From positions 1 to 5,592 of the forward strand of contig CALMRM010000244.1 of NCBI GenBank assembly GCA_937871605.1: 5,592 nt of DNA, read 5' to 3'. The position numbers and the translations under genes were made by a program. Below, piece after piece: positions 1 to 5,592 of this stretch. Position 1 is the first letter of the stretch. Each line of letters begins with the position of its first letter. The notes beneath the pieces were generated by a model, which was not told the DNA's origin, did not search any database, and saw only the letters and a list, made by a program, of their open reading frames with translations. This DNA is from an uncultured Terriglobus sp. Its GTDB lineage: Bacteria > Acidobacteriota > Terriglobia > Terriglobales > Acidobacteriaceae.

Positions 1-157
1 CGGCTACGCCGGGCCGAACACCGGCCGTGGCGAGCCGGGTCCGTACGGCTACGGACCTGGACCGGGTGTGGCTCCGTACCCGGCGGTGGGTGTATACGCT
101 GCACCGTACCCTTACCCGTACTATCGCCGGGGCTACTACCGCGGCTACTGGTACTAA
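1..157 (+). CDS. C-terminal end of a Gly/Pro/Tyr-rich hypothetical protein (partial)
   Basis: An open frame enters from the left edge (first full codon at position 2) and ends at TAA 155-157. The 51 visible residues are strongly biased: 13 are Tyr, and the rest are mostly Gly, Pro, Ala and Arg. It begins with GYAGPNTGRGEPGPYGYG and ends in a basic-aromatic tail, YYRRGYYRGYWY. No catalytic motif or membrane segment is visible. Tails of this kind occur on secreted or surface-exposed low-complexity proteins, but the N-terminus that would show a signal peptide lies outside the window, so localisation is inference. A strong hairpin 31 bases after the stop suggests it is the last gene of its transcript. 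The absence of stop codons over 51 codons and the patterned composition support real coding; the function is unknown. Confidence 0.72.
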   Translation, partial: GYAGPNTGRGEPGPYGYGPGPGVAPYPAVGVYAAPYPYPYYRRGYYRGYWY

Positions 158-188
158 GCCTTTTCCACTTCAGTGCGCATGACGACAC

Positions 189-220
189 GGCCGCTGCACC
201 AGCAGCGGCCTGTGTGTTTT
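189..220 (+). terminator. Hairpin terminator after the Tyr-rich gene
   Basis: GGCCGCTGC (189-197) and GCAGCGGCC (202-210) form a perfect 9-bp GC-rich stem around the tetraloop ACCA. It is followed at once by the T-rich tract TGTGTGTTTT (211-220). This is the layout of an intrinsic terminator, although the U-tract is interrupted by G. It lies 31 bases after the stop of the upstream gene and separates that gene from the isomerase gene. Confidence 0.75.
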
Positions 221-245
221 GTGCCTGCTATAGCTCGTTTATGAT
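219..245 (+). promoter_or_regulatory. Weak candidate promoter for the isomerase gene
   Basis: TATGAT at 240-245 matches the sigma-70 -10 consensus at five of six positions. The best nearby -35 candidate is TTGTGC at 219-224, which matches three of six and leaves a short 15-bp spacer. It sits between the upstream terminator and the isomerase start, where a promoter is expected, and would leave a leader of about 90 bases. The -35 match is poor, so this is only a candidate. Confidence 0.2.
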
Positions 246-342
246 GAAGGCTGGGTTGCTCTGTCACAGTTGTACGGCAGGGTTTACTGCTGCCGATGCT
301 TGCTGAGCACGTCACCACTCCTGAGGATCCCGCGCACCCCAT

Positions 343-2346
343 ATGATTCGTTCGCTGCAAAAGGACAACCGTGTCACCAAGGCGGTCTTCGCCGTCATCA
401 TCGGCTTTGCCATCATCTCCATGGTGGTCTACCTGGTTCCGGGGCTCTACGACGGCGTGGTTGGTTCCACACCGCAGGGTGTGTATGCCACGGTGCGCAA
501 TCCAGGCGTGTGGGGCCGCATTGCCGGCGAAACGACGCAGATCAAGACCACCGAGGTGGCGCAGTACGCGCAGTCCCTGGCGCAGCGGCAGAACCTGCCT
601 GCGCAGTACCTTCCTTTCCTGATGCCGCGGTTTGAGGCGCAGGCGCAGCAGGTGCTCATCGCCAGCGCCGTGGAAGACCGCGAGGGCGAGCGCCTGGGCC
701 TGACCGCGACCGACGCCGATGTGCAGCATGAATTGCACCAGGGCCAGTTGGGCCAGATCTTCTTCCCCAACGGCGAGTTCATCGGCGACGAGAAGTACCG
801 CGCTTTTGTGCAGAACCAGCTTGGCCTGCCCAGCGTGGCCGACTTCGAAGGCAAGGTGCGGCAGGAGATCACATCCCGCCGCCTGGTGCAATTCGTCACC
901 GCAGGTGCCAACGTCTCGGACACTGCGGTGCGCGAGCTGGTGCGCAAGGCCGGTGCGAAGGTCAAGTTCGACTACGCCGTGGTCAACTCCGCTGACCTTG
1001 CCAAGACCATCAACCCCATTGACAGTGACCTCCAAAACTACTTCAGCAAGAACAAGGCGCGCTATGTGAACGCGGTGCCCGAGCAGCGGAAGATCACCTA
1101 CATCGCTGTGACCTCCGCGAACCTGCCCGGCGGCAAGCCGCAGGTCTCCGACGCCGACGTGCAGGCTTACTACAACGCGCACAAGGCCGATTACCACGTC
1201 GACAAGCAGGTGAAGGTTCGCCACATCCTCATCACCGTGCCGCAGGGCGCCGACGCCAAGACCGATGCAGCAGCCAAGGCCAAGGCACAGGGACTGCTTG
1301 ATCTGATTCGCAAAGGTTCCGACTTTGCCGCGCTCGCCAAAGCGAACTCCAACGATCCCGGCTCCAAGGACTCCGGCGGTGAACTGGGCTATGTCAAGGC
1401 GGACAACACGATGGTGCCCGCCTTCCAGAACGCCGCCATGGCGCTGCAGCCCGGCCAGACCTCGGACCTGGTGAAGACGCAGTTCGGCTACCACATCATC
1501 CAGGCCGAGGCGCGCGATGAAGCGCACGACAAGCCGCTGTCCGAAGTAGCCCCGGAAATCCGCCCCATCCTGGAGCAGCAGAACGGCGGCAAGGCGCTGC
1601 AGGCGTTCGCCTCGCAAGTGGCTCAGGATGCTGCAAAGAACGGCATGGACAAGGCAGCTGCCGACCACAGCCTGAAGGCCATCACCACCGACGCCATTGC
1701 CTCTGACGCCACCGTTCCCAACCTGCCGGATAGTGCGCAGCTGGTCCAGGCCGCGTTCACCGGCAAGAAGGGAGATGCGCCGCGTCTCGCACCCGCCGGT
1801 CAGGGCACCTTCGCGGTGTACCAGGTGGCAGATGTGGAGCCTGCGCACGCACCCAGCTTTGCCGATTGGAAGTCTCACGTGCTGGACGACTACCGCGCGG
1901 AGCAGGTGCCGCAGATGCTGCAGGCCAAGCTAGGTATGCTGGCCAAGCGCGCGCACGACCTGAACGATCTGCACAAGGCTGCGGCTGAGATGAATCTGCC
2001 GGTCAAGTCGTCGGAGATGGTCGACCGCAAGGGCAATGTACCGGATGTGGGCGAGATGGCCGGTCCCGCCTCTGTCGCGTTCGACCTGCAAAAGGGCGGC
2101 ATCAGCGGCCCCTTAAACGCGGGCGGCAGCGGCACCGTGCTGCAGGTGACCGATACCGCCCAGCCCACGGCACAGGAAGCAGCGTCCACCTTTGCCACGG
2201 AGCGCACGCAGCTGCTGGACCAACAGCGCGCGGAAATGTTCGGCGTGTACATGCAGACGCTCATCGACAGCTACACCAAACGCGGTGCCATCCGCATCGC
2301 GCAGCAGAAGCCCGGCCCGGCAGGCCCGCAGCCGTTAGGTATGTAG
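343..2346 (+). CDS. PpiD/SurA-type membrane-anchored peptidyl-prolyl cis-trans isomerase
   Basis: This is a 667-residue periplasmic foldase anchored in the inner membrane. Such proteins assist folding of newly exported proteins and catalyse cis-trans isomerisation at proline. A short basic N-terminus is followed by one hydrophobic segment (about residues 13-33), then a helical SurA_N/PpiD-like chaperone region (about 50-220). Two linker units with the pattern D-x-x-x-x-YY/F-x-x-x-K-x-x-Y follow (227-241 and 270-284). The parvulin domain (about 287-395) carries RHILI with His294, SNDPGSKDSGGELGY with Asp338, and QFGYHII with His384; these are the expected active-site positions. The C-terminal part (400-650) is chaperone-like with degenerate parvulin-half repeats. 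E. coli PpiD has 623 residues, so the length fits. The ATG at 343 gives a proper membrane anchor; TGAGGA at 322-327 is a usable but distant Shine-Dalgarno (15 nt). The gene is flanked by hairpins on both sides and so is probably monocistronic. The family is clear; orthology to ppiD itself is not proven, so no symbol is given. Confidence 0.92.
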   Translation: MIRSLQKDNRVTKAVFAVIIGFAIISMVVYLVPGLYDGVVGSTPQGVYATVRNPGVWGRIAGETTQIKTTEVAQYAQSLAQRQNLPAQYLPFLMPRFEAQAQQVLIASAVEDREGERLGLTATDADVQHELHQGQLGQIFFPNGEFIGDEKYRAFVQNQLGLPSVADFEGKVRQEITSRRLVQFVTAGANVSDTAVRELVRKAGAKVKFDYAVVNSADLAKTINPIDSDLQNYFSKNKARYVNAVPEQRKITYIAVTSANLPGGKPQVSDADVQAYYNAHKADYHVDKQVKVRHILITVPQGADAKTDAAAKAKAQGLLDLIRKGSDFAALAKANSNDPGSKDSGGELGYVKADNTMVPAFQNAAMALQPGQTSDLVKTQFGYHIIQAEARDEAHDKPLSEVAPEIRPILEQQNGGKALQAFASQVAQDAAKNGMDKAAADHSLKAITTDAIASDATVPNLPDSAQLVQAAFTGKKGDAPRLAPAGQGTFAVYQVADVEPAHAPSFADWKSHVLDDYRAEQVPQMLQAKLGMLAKRAHDLNDLHKAAAEMNLPVKSSEMVDRKGNVPDVGEMAGPASVAFDLQKGGISGPLNAGGSGTVLQVTDTAQPTAQEAASTFATERTQLLDQQRAEMFGVYMQTLIDSYTKRGAIRIAQQKPGPAGPQPLGM

Positions 2347-2349
2347 TCA

Positions 2350-2387
2350 AGAACGGCTCGGGCAGGAACTCTTGCCCGGGCCGTTCT
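2350..2387 (+). terminator. Long hairpin between the isomerase gene and malQ
   Basis: AGAACGGCTCGGGCA (2350-2364) pairs with TGCCCGGGCCGTTCT (2373-2387) over 15 bp with a single G-U wobble, around an 8-base loop. It starts 3 bases after the isomerase stop codon. No U-tract follows (next bases GACTGCCGCGG), so it is not a canonical intrinsic terminator; it may terminate inefficiently or protect the 3' end of the mRNA. It ends 29 bases before the malQ start. Confidence 0.65.
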
Positions 2388-2416
2388 GACTGCCGCGGAA
2401 CACGCATCACACGACC

Positions 2417-4012
2417 ATGATTTCCGAGCGACTCTCCGGCATCCTGCTGCACGTCACCTCGTTGCCCTCGTATGGGGGCATCGGCGATTTCGGTCCCGCG
2501 GCGTATGCGTTTGTGGATTACATTGCCGGAGCGCAGCAGCGGCTGTGGCAGGTACTGCCGCTCAACCCGACCGGCTACGGCAACTCGCCCTACTCGGCGC
2601 TGTCGGCGTATGCGGGCAATCCCATGATGCTGTCCTTGGAACTGCTGGTCGAGGCTGGCTGGCTCACCGCGAATGAAATTCGGGGTCTGGCAGGCCACGA
2701 CGGCCCCACAGACTACGGTAGGGCCACAGCCGAGAAGCTGCCCCTGGTGGAGCGAGCCGCACAGCGCTTTTTGCACTTTGCGGACGAGACGCAGCGCACA
2801 CGCTTCGAGAGCTTTCAGCAGAAGAACAGCGCGTGGCTGGTGGACTATGCCCGCTTCACCGTCCTGCGCCGCCTGAACGGCTACAGGCACTGGAATGAGT
2901 GGCCCGCGGAACTCGCCGCCCACGACGAAGCGGCGCTCGTCACGTTCGACGCGGAGAATCGCGAGGCGCTCGATACCGAGGCCGCCATCCAGTTCCTGTT
3001 CATGGAGCAGTGGAATGCCCTGCGCGCCTATTGCATGTCGCGCGATGTGCGCGTGATGGGCGACATGGCCATCTTCGTCTCGTACGATTCCGCCGACGTG
3101 TGGGCCAATAAGGAGGTGTTTGATCTCGACGAGCAGTACCAGCCCATTGCCGTCTCCGGCGTGCCGCCCGATTATTTCTCGGCCACAGGCCAGCGCTGGG
3201 GCAATCCGCTGTACCGCTGGCGTCACCTGGAGCAGCACGGGTTCGATTGGTGGGTCGCGCGCGTCAAGCGGCAGCTAGAGCTCTACGACCTCCTGCGCCT
3301 TGACCACTTCCGCGGCTTTCAGGCGTACTGGCGCATCCCCGCCGAGGAGGAAACGGCCATGAACGGCGAATGGGTGGAAGCGCCCGGTTTCGCCCTGTTC
3401 GACCGGCTCAAAGCCGCACTGGGTGGCGCGCTGCCACTCATCGCGGAAGACCTGGGCGTCATCACCGACAAGGTGGACAAGCTGCGCTGCGACTTCAACA
3501 TGCCTGGGATGCGCGTGCTGCAGTTCGGCTTTGCCGGGCGCGGCGCGCACCTCCATCTGCCACACAAGTACGAGCGCAATACCGTGTGCTACACCGGCAC
3601 CCACGACAACGACACCACGCTGGGCTGGTGGCGCTCCGCGGGCGACGCAGACCGCAAGAACCTGCTGACCTACCTGGGGCCACTGAACCACCCGAACGAT
3701 GTGGTCTGGGCCATGATTCGTTGCGCGGCGCGCTCGGTCGCGTCCATGTGCATTGTCCCATTGCAAGACCTGCTGCACCTGGGCGACGAGGGCCGTATGA
3801 ACACACCCGGCGCACCGGAAAACAACTGGACGTGGCGCTACCAGCCAGACGCGCTGCACCCGGACATCGCCCTGCAACTACGCCACATCACGGAAGAGTG
3901 TGACCGCGACGCGTACGTGCCCGAGCAAGAGTTACCGGAAGCCGCTCCCATGCCACCGCAGGCACTGGCCGACCAGACCGGCGAACAGCAGGGCACTGCT
4001 CCGGGGCAGTAA
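2417..4012 (+). CDS. malQ: 4-alpha-glucanotransferase (amylomaltase, GH77)
   Basis: MalQ transfers alpha-1,4-glucan segments between maltooligosaccharides in the cytoplasm, releasing glucose and making longer chains for maltodextrin or glycogen use. The 531-residue product shows the GH77 motifs in order: SGILLHVTSLPS (7-18), WQVLPLNPTGYGNSPYSA (from 44), MGDMAIFV (from 214), VSGVPPDYFSATGQRWGNP (246-264), LRLDHFRGF with nucleophile Asp296, IAEDLGV with acid/base Glu344, GTHDNDT with Asp397, and MNTPG (461-465). The three carboxylates fall a few residues from the known Thermus aquaticus positions (293, 340, 395), so it belongs to the short bacterial type and should be active. No good Shine-Dalgarno precedes ATG 2417; GCGGAA (2395-2400) is the best weak match, yet the N-terminal motif begins only six residues in, so the start is well placed. 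The last 30 or so residues are a Pro/Gln/Ala-rich tail beyond the catalytic fold, and the TAA stop lies within the palindromic element. Confidence 0.96.
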   Translation: MISERLSGILLHVTSLPSYGGIGDFGPAAYAFVDYIAGAQQRLWQVLPLNPTGYGNSPYSALSAYAGNPMMLSLELLVEAGWLTANEIRGLAGHDGPTDYGRATAEKLPLVERAAQRFLHFADETQRTRFESFQQKNSAWLVDYARFTVLRRLNGYRHWNEWPAELAAHDEAALVTFDAENREALDTEAAIQFLFMEQWNALRAYCMSRDVRVMGDMAIFVSYDSADVWANKEVFDLDEQYQPIAVSGVPPDYFSATGQRWGNPLYRWRHLEQHGFDWWVARVKRQLELYDLLRLDHFRGFQAYWRIPAEEETAMNGEWVEAPGFALFDRLKAALGGALPLIAEDLGVITDKVDKLRCDFNMPGMRVLQFGFAGRGAHLHLPHKYERNTVCYTGTHDNDTTLGWWRSAGDADRKNLLTYLGPLNHPNDVVWAMIRCAARSVASMCIVPLQDLLHLGDEGRMNTPGAPENNWTWRYQPDALHPDIALQLRHITEECDRDAYVPEQELPEAAPMPPQALADQTGEQQGTAPGQ

Positions 4013-4150
4013 AGCAGAACGCGAAGGACGCCAAGGTTTGCGCGAAGGGCGCGACGAGAGATACGCGAAGTTCGGAAACAGCGTTTGCCCGCATGTTGTC
4101 TTCGCGCACTTCGCGTGCACGTCCTTCGCGACCTTCGCGTTCTGCTTTAC
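4009..4150. repeat. Palindromic intergenic repeat element with 19-bp terminal inverted repeats
   Basis: The left end GTAAAGCAGAACGCGAAGG (4009-4027) is the exact reverse complement of the right end (4132-4150). Pairing continues inward for about nine more bases with two mismatches, then becomes imperfect. The unit CGCGAAG occurs three times forward in the left half (4020, 4041, 4064) and four times as CTTCGCG in the right half (4100, 4109, 4124, 4133), so the element is a large imperfect hairpin built of short repeated words. A small tip hairpin, AAAC-AGC-GTTT, lies at 4076-4086. It encodes no transposase, and I see no convincing target duplication at the flanks. Elements of GCGAAGG-like words resemble REP/MITE-type sequences I recall from environmental genomes; that link is from memory. 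In RNA the hairpin could end or stabilise the malQ transcript, though only a weak T-rich tail (TTCTGCTTT) is present. Confidence 0.85.
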
Positions 4151-4173
4151 ACCATGCACTACACTTGAACTTC

Positions 4174-4179
4174 AAGGAG
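4174..4179 (+). promoter_or_regulatory. Shine-Dalgarno AAGGAG that decides the start of the 60-residue gene
   Basis: AAGGAG lies 11 nt before ATG 4191. It is the best ribosome binding site in the window, and it favours ATG 4191 over the in-frame ATG at 4221, which has no such motif. A TACACT at 4160-4165 upstream could be a -10 box just outside the palindromic element, but no matching -35 is seen. Confidence 0.6.
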
Positions 4180-4190
4180 CACCGAACCGC

Positions 4191-4373
4191 ATGCCTCTTT
4201 CCGGCGAAGCCATCCGCACCATGAACTACGTTGACGACATTTCCGGCACGCTGCGCCGCATCCTGGCCACGCTGCCGACCCTCACGGAAGAGGAGCGCAG
4301 CCGCGTCTCGGAGTACATCCAGAAGTCTGACCCGAGCTACGCCTCCGTGGTTGAGGCCATCAAGGGCGCATAA
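4191..4373 (+). CDS. Small hypothetical protein, 60 residues, coupled to the downstream Rossmann protein
   Basis: I do not recognise this family. The product is a short, soluble, mostly helical-looking protein: MPLSGEAIRTMNYVDDISG leads into an amphipathic stretch (LRRILATLP, 21-29), then a charged helix LTEEERSRVSEYIQKSDP (31-48) and the end SYASVVEAIKGA. It has no Cys, membrane segment or signal peptide. Coding is supported by a strong AAGGAG and by the position of its stop, 2 nt before the next ATG, which indicates an operon and probable translational coupling. An in-frame ATG at 4221 would give 50 residues (MNYVDDISG...) and is the alternative start. The reading frame stays open upstream through the palindromic element, but that extension has repeat-derived composition and should not be annotated. 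A role as partner or regulator of the downstream protein is inference from the spacing only. Confidence 0.72.
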   Translation: MPLSGEAIRTMNYVDDISGTLRRILATLPTLTEEERSRVSEYIQKSDPSYASVVEAIKGA

Positions 4374-4375
4374 GC

Positions 4376-4936
4376 ATGGCCGTTGAATCTGCAAACGGGC
4401 CACTTGTTCTTGCGCTCATCGGCGCGGGCCGCGCGGGCCGTTCGCTCGCCGCATTGGCTGTCGCAGCGGGGCACCACGTGGTGTTGGAAGATGTTCTGCC
4501 CTCCCGCCTGCGCGAAGCGCTTGCTGCCATTCCGACGGCAGGCCAGCCCGGTTCGCTCCAAACAGTGACCACCGTTGAGGACGCCGTTCGCAACGCGGAC
4601 CTCGTCATCGACTTTGTGCCAGACGAACTCGAGTCCAAGCTCGAAATCGTCTGCATGGTAGACCGTATGGCCCCGCCCAAAACCGTGCTCTGCGTGAACA
4701 CCCACGCGCTCAGCGTAGACGACCTGGCCCGCTGCACCTACCGCGCAGACCGCTGCATCGGCGCTGCGGTTGGTGAAGGGGTGCGCCTCCTGCGCGGCGC
4801 GCAGACTTCTGCGGCATCCGTGATGCTTGCGCACCGCTTCTTTGTGTCGTGCGGCCTAGGGGTCGACCTCGCGGACGAGCACACACCGGCCGACTACGAC
4901 ACCCGCGACCATCCTGCGCCGGTAACTACTCGATAA
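4376..4936 (+). CDS. Stand-alone NAD-binding domain protein, 3-hydroxyacyl-CoA dehydrogenase type, lacking the catalytic half
   Basis: The 186-residue product is a single Rossmann fold. The first strand and glycine loop are VLALIGAGRAGRSLAA with GxGxxG at Gly16, Gly18 and Gly21; strand 2 ends HHVVLEDV (Glu38/Asp39), an acidic end that favours NAD over NADP. ADLVIDFVPDELESK (about 74-88) matches the family's A-D-L-V-hydrophobic-E region and VLCVNTHALSVDDLA (104-118) matches its S-N-T-S-S-L segment. Full-length enzymes have about 280-310 residues, with an HFFNP catalytic loop and a C-terminal helical domain. Here that loop reads CIGAAVGEGVRLLRGAQTS (127-145) with no catalytic His, and the C-terminal domain is absent. 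It probably binds a dinucleotide but is unlikely to be a normal beta-oxidation dehydrogenase. AAGGG (4362-4366), 9 nt before the ATG, can serve as ribosome binding site within the preceding gene. The last 11 bp overlap the convergent gene. Confidence 0.82.
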   Translation: MAVESANGPLVLALIGAGRAGRSLAALAVAAGHHVVLEDVLPSRLREALAAIPTAGQPGSLQTVTTVEDAVRNADLVIDFVPDELESKLEIVCMVDRMAPPKTVLCVNTHALSVDDLARCTYRADRCIGAAVGEGVRLLRGAQTSAASVMLAHRFFVSCGLGVDLADEHTPADYDTRDHPAPVTTR

Positions 4937-5592
4937 CGGTCCGCGCCGTCTTGAAGCCCTGCGGCAACTGGAAAAGCGCAGCATCCGGCTCGCTGAGCGA
5001 GAGATCGCGCACGTAGAAGTTCTGCGCACCACCGCGCGGCTCAAAGCGTTTCACTGTCAGGTTGACGCCCAGCCGCGGCGCAAACCAGAACTCGCGTATT
5101 GTCGGCTCCGGGGTCTTCAGTCCCATGGGGCCACCCACCACGGTGCGGATCTCGCGCGAGCCCACCGTCTCCACGTTGTCCACCGCTCCCGTGCCCAGGC
5201 TGTCGCATGTCACGGTCATCTGTGGTGTGGTCACCGGCGTACACGTCAGCACCGCGTCCGCCTGCGTGTTCCATGGGTACACGGTGCACAGCTTACGCGT
5301 CGGCTCACACACGCTTACTTCCTTACGAACGGGGTCGTAGAAGTCCGTCTCTGTCAGCATGGTCTGCCTGGTGTCACCATCCGGCGCGAAGTACCGGCGC
5401 TCCTGAAAGACACGGCCTGTGCTGTCGCGCGCCACGGTGCGGTGGTTCTTCATCGTCACGCGGGTACCATCGGCCAGCAGCCGTGTCCAGTCCGTCACCA
5501 CCGTTGCACGAAAGGGAGCACCCGCGATCGTTGGAATGCTGATGGACTGTAGCCGTTCCCTCACGCCGCCGTCCGGCGCATGTTGCTGCGCC
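4926..5592 (-). CDS. Probably exported hypothetical protein, C-terminal part (partial at right edge)
   Basis: The minus-strand frame ends at TAG (4928-4926) and is open to the window edge. A GTG at 5564 could be read as a start giving 212 residues, but the frame continues upstream with AQQHAPDGG, and A-QQ looks like the region just after a signal peptide cleavage site, so the true start is probably outside the window. The visible protein is rich in beta strands and polar residues: a repeat-like DWTRLLADGTRVTMKNHRTV segment, then RDSTGRVFQERRYF. Four cysteines lie at 86, 93, 108 and 120 (counting from the GTG), and could form disulfides in the periplasm. The end EFWFAPRLGVNLTVKRFEP and LSEPDAALFQLPQGFK resembles, from memory, a C-terminal signature of exported acidobacterial hypotheticals with a LolA-like beta fold. 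No enzyme motif is visible. It converges on the dehydrogenase-like gene with an 11-bp overlap. Confidence 0.72.
   Translation of the reverse strand, partial: AQQHAPDGGVRERLQSISIPTIAGAPFRATVVTDWTRLLADGTRVTMKNHRTVARDSTGRVFQERRYFAPDGDTRQTMLTETDFYDPVRKEVSVCEPTRKLCTVYPWNTQADAVLTCTPVTTPQMTVTCDSLGTGAVDNVETVGSREIRTVVGGPMGLKTPEPTIREFWFAPRLGVNLTVKRFEPRGGAQNFYVRDLSLSEPDAALFQLPQGFKTARTVIE

Noticed and set aside
241..306. 21-codon open frame (ATGATGAAG...TGA) upstream of the isomerase gene, possible leader peptide
   Set aside because: It has no Shine-Dalgarno, no run of regulatory codons and no attenuator-like structure before the isomerase start. An open frame this short is expected by chance.
154..1878. 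574-codon open frame on the minus strand opposite the isomerase gene
   Set aside because: It is antisense to a clearly recognised gene, is rich in His/Leu/Val/Gly/Arg as expected from the complement of GC-rich codons, and shows no recognisable domain. It is an antisense shadow.
2261..3238. 325-codon open frame on the minus strand opposite malQ
   Set aside because: It lies opposite the well-supported GH77 gene, has shadow-like composition and no family motif.
4020..4139. Repeated CGCGAAG words as a possible CRISPR array
   Set aside because: The units are only 7 bases, are inverted between halves and lack regular spacers, so this is a palindromic element and not a CRISPR array.
3993..4160. 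GCACT on both sides of the palindromic element (3993-3997 and 4156-4160) as a target-site duplication
   Set aside because: The copies lie 11 and 5 bases from the element ends, not directly against them, and five bases can match by chance.
3900..4190. Upstream extension of the 60-residue gene, in frame from ATG 3900 (157 residues in total)
   Set aside because: The extension overlaps the malQ 3' end in another frame and then translates the palindromic repeat (Lys/Arg/Glu-rich, then Phe-rich). Only ATG 4191 has a good Shine-Dalgarno.
4989..5001. CTCGC-TGA-GCGAG hairpin as a terminator for the convergent genes
   Set aside because: It has only a 5-bp stem, sits inside the minus-strand coding region and has no T-tract on either side.

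Overview
The window is GC-rich bacterial chromosomal DNA. The gene set suggests an Acidobacteriota genome of the Terriglobia/Acidobacteriaceae type: a PpiD-like foldase, a GH77 amylomaltase, an exported hypothetical protein of a style common there, and a palindromic GCGAAGG-unit intergenic repeat. This assignment is inference from gene style and has not been checked by search.

Layout: (1) positions 1-157 hold the end of a Gly/Pro/Tyr-rich protein, followed by a hairpin terminator with a 9-bp stem (189-220). (2) 343-2346 encodes a membrane-anchored PpiD/SurA-type peptidyl-prolyl isomerase. A 15-bp-stem hairpin (2350-2387) follows. (3) 2417-4012 encodes 4-alpha-glucanotransferase (malQ, GH77) with all signature motifs. 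(4) 4009-4150 is a 142-bp palindromic element with perfect 19-bp terminal inverted repeats; the malQ stop codon lies inside its left end. (5) 4191-4373 encodes a 60-residue hypothetical protein with a good Shine-Dalgarno, 2 nt ahead of (6) 4376-4936, a stand-alone Rossmann domain of the 3-hydroxyacyl-CoA dehydrogenase type without the catalytic half. (7) 4926-5592, minus strand, is the C-terminal part of a probably exported hypothetical protein that converges on and overlaps gene 6 by 11 bp. No stretch above 300 bases lacks a gene; the gaps are 158-342, 2347-2416 and 4013-4190.

The genes look like separate units rather than one pathway. The foldase acts at the outer face of the inner membrane and MalQ acts on cytoplasmic maltodextrin or glycogen. 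The only clear operon is the small protein plus the Rossmann protein. I see no defence system, CRISPR array, transposase or RNA gene. The points most worth following are the palindromic element at the malQ 3' end and the catalytically incomplete dehydrogenase coupled to a small unknown protein.
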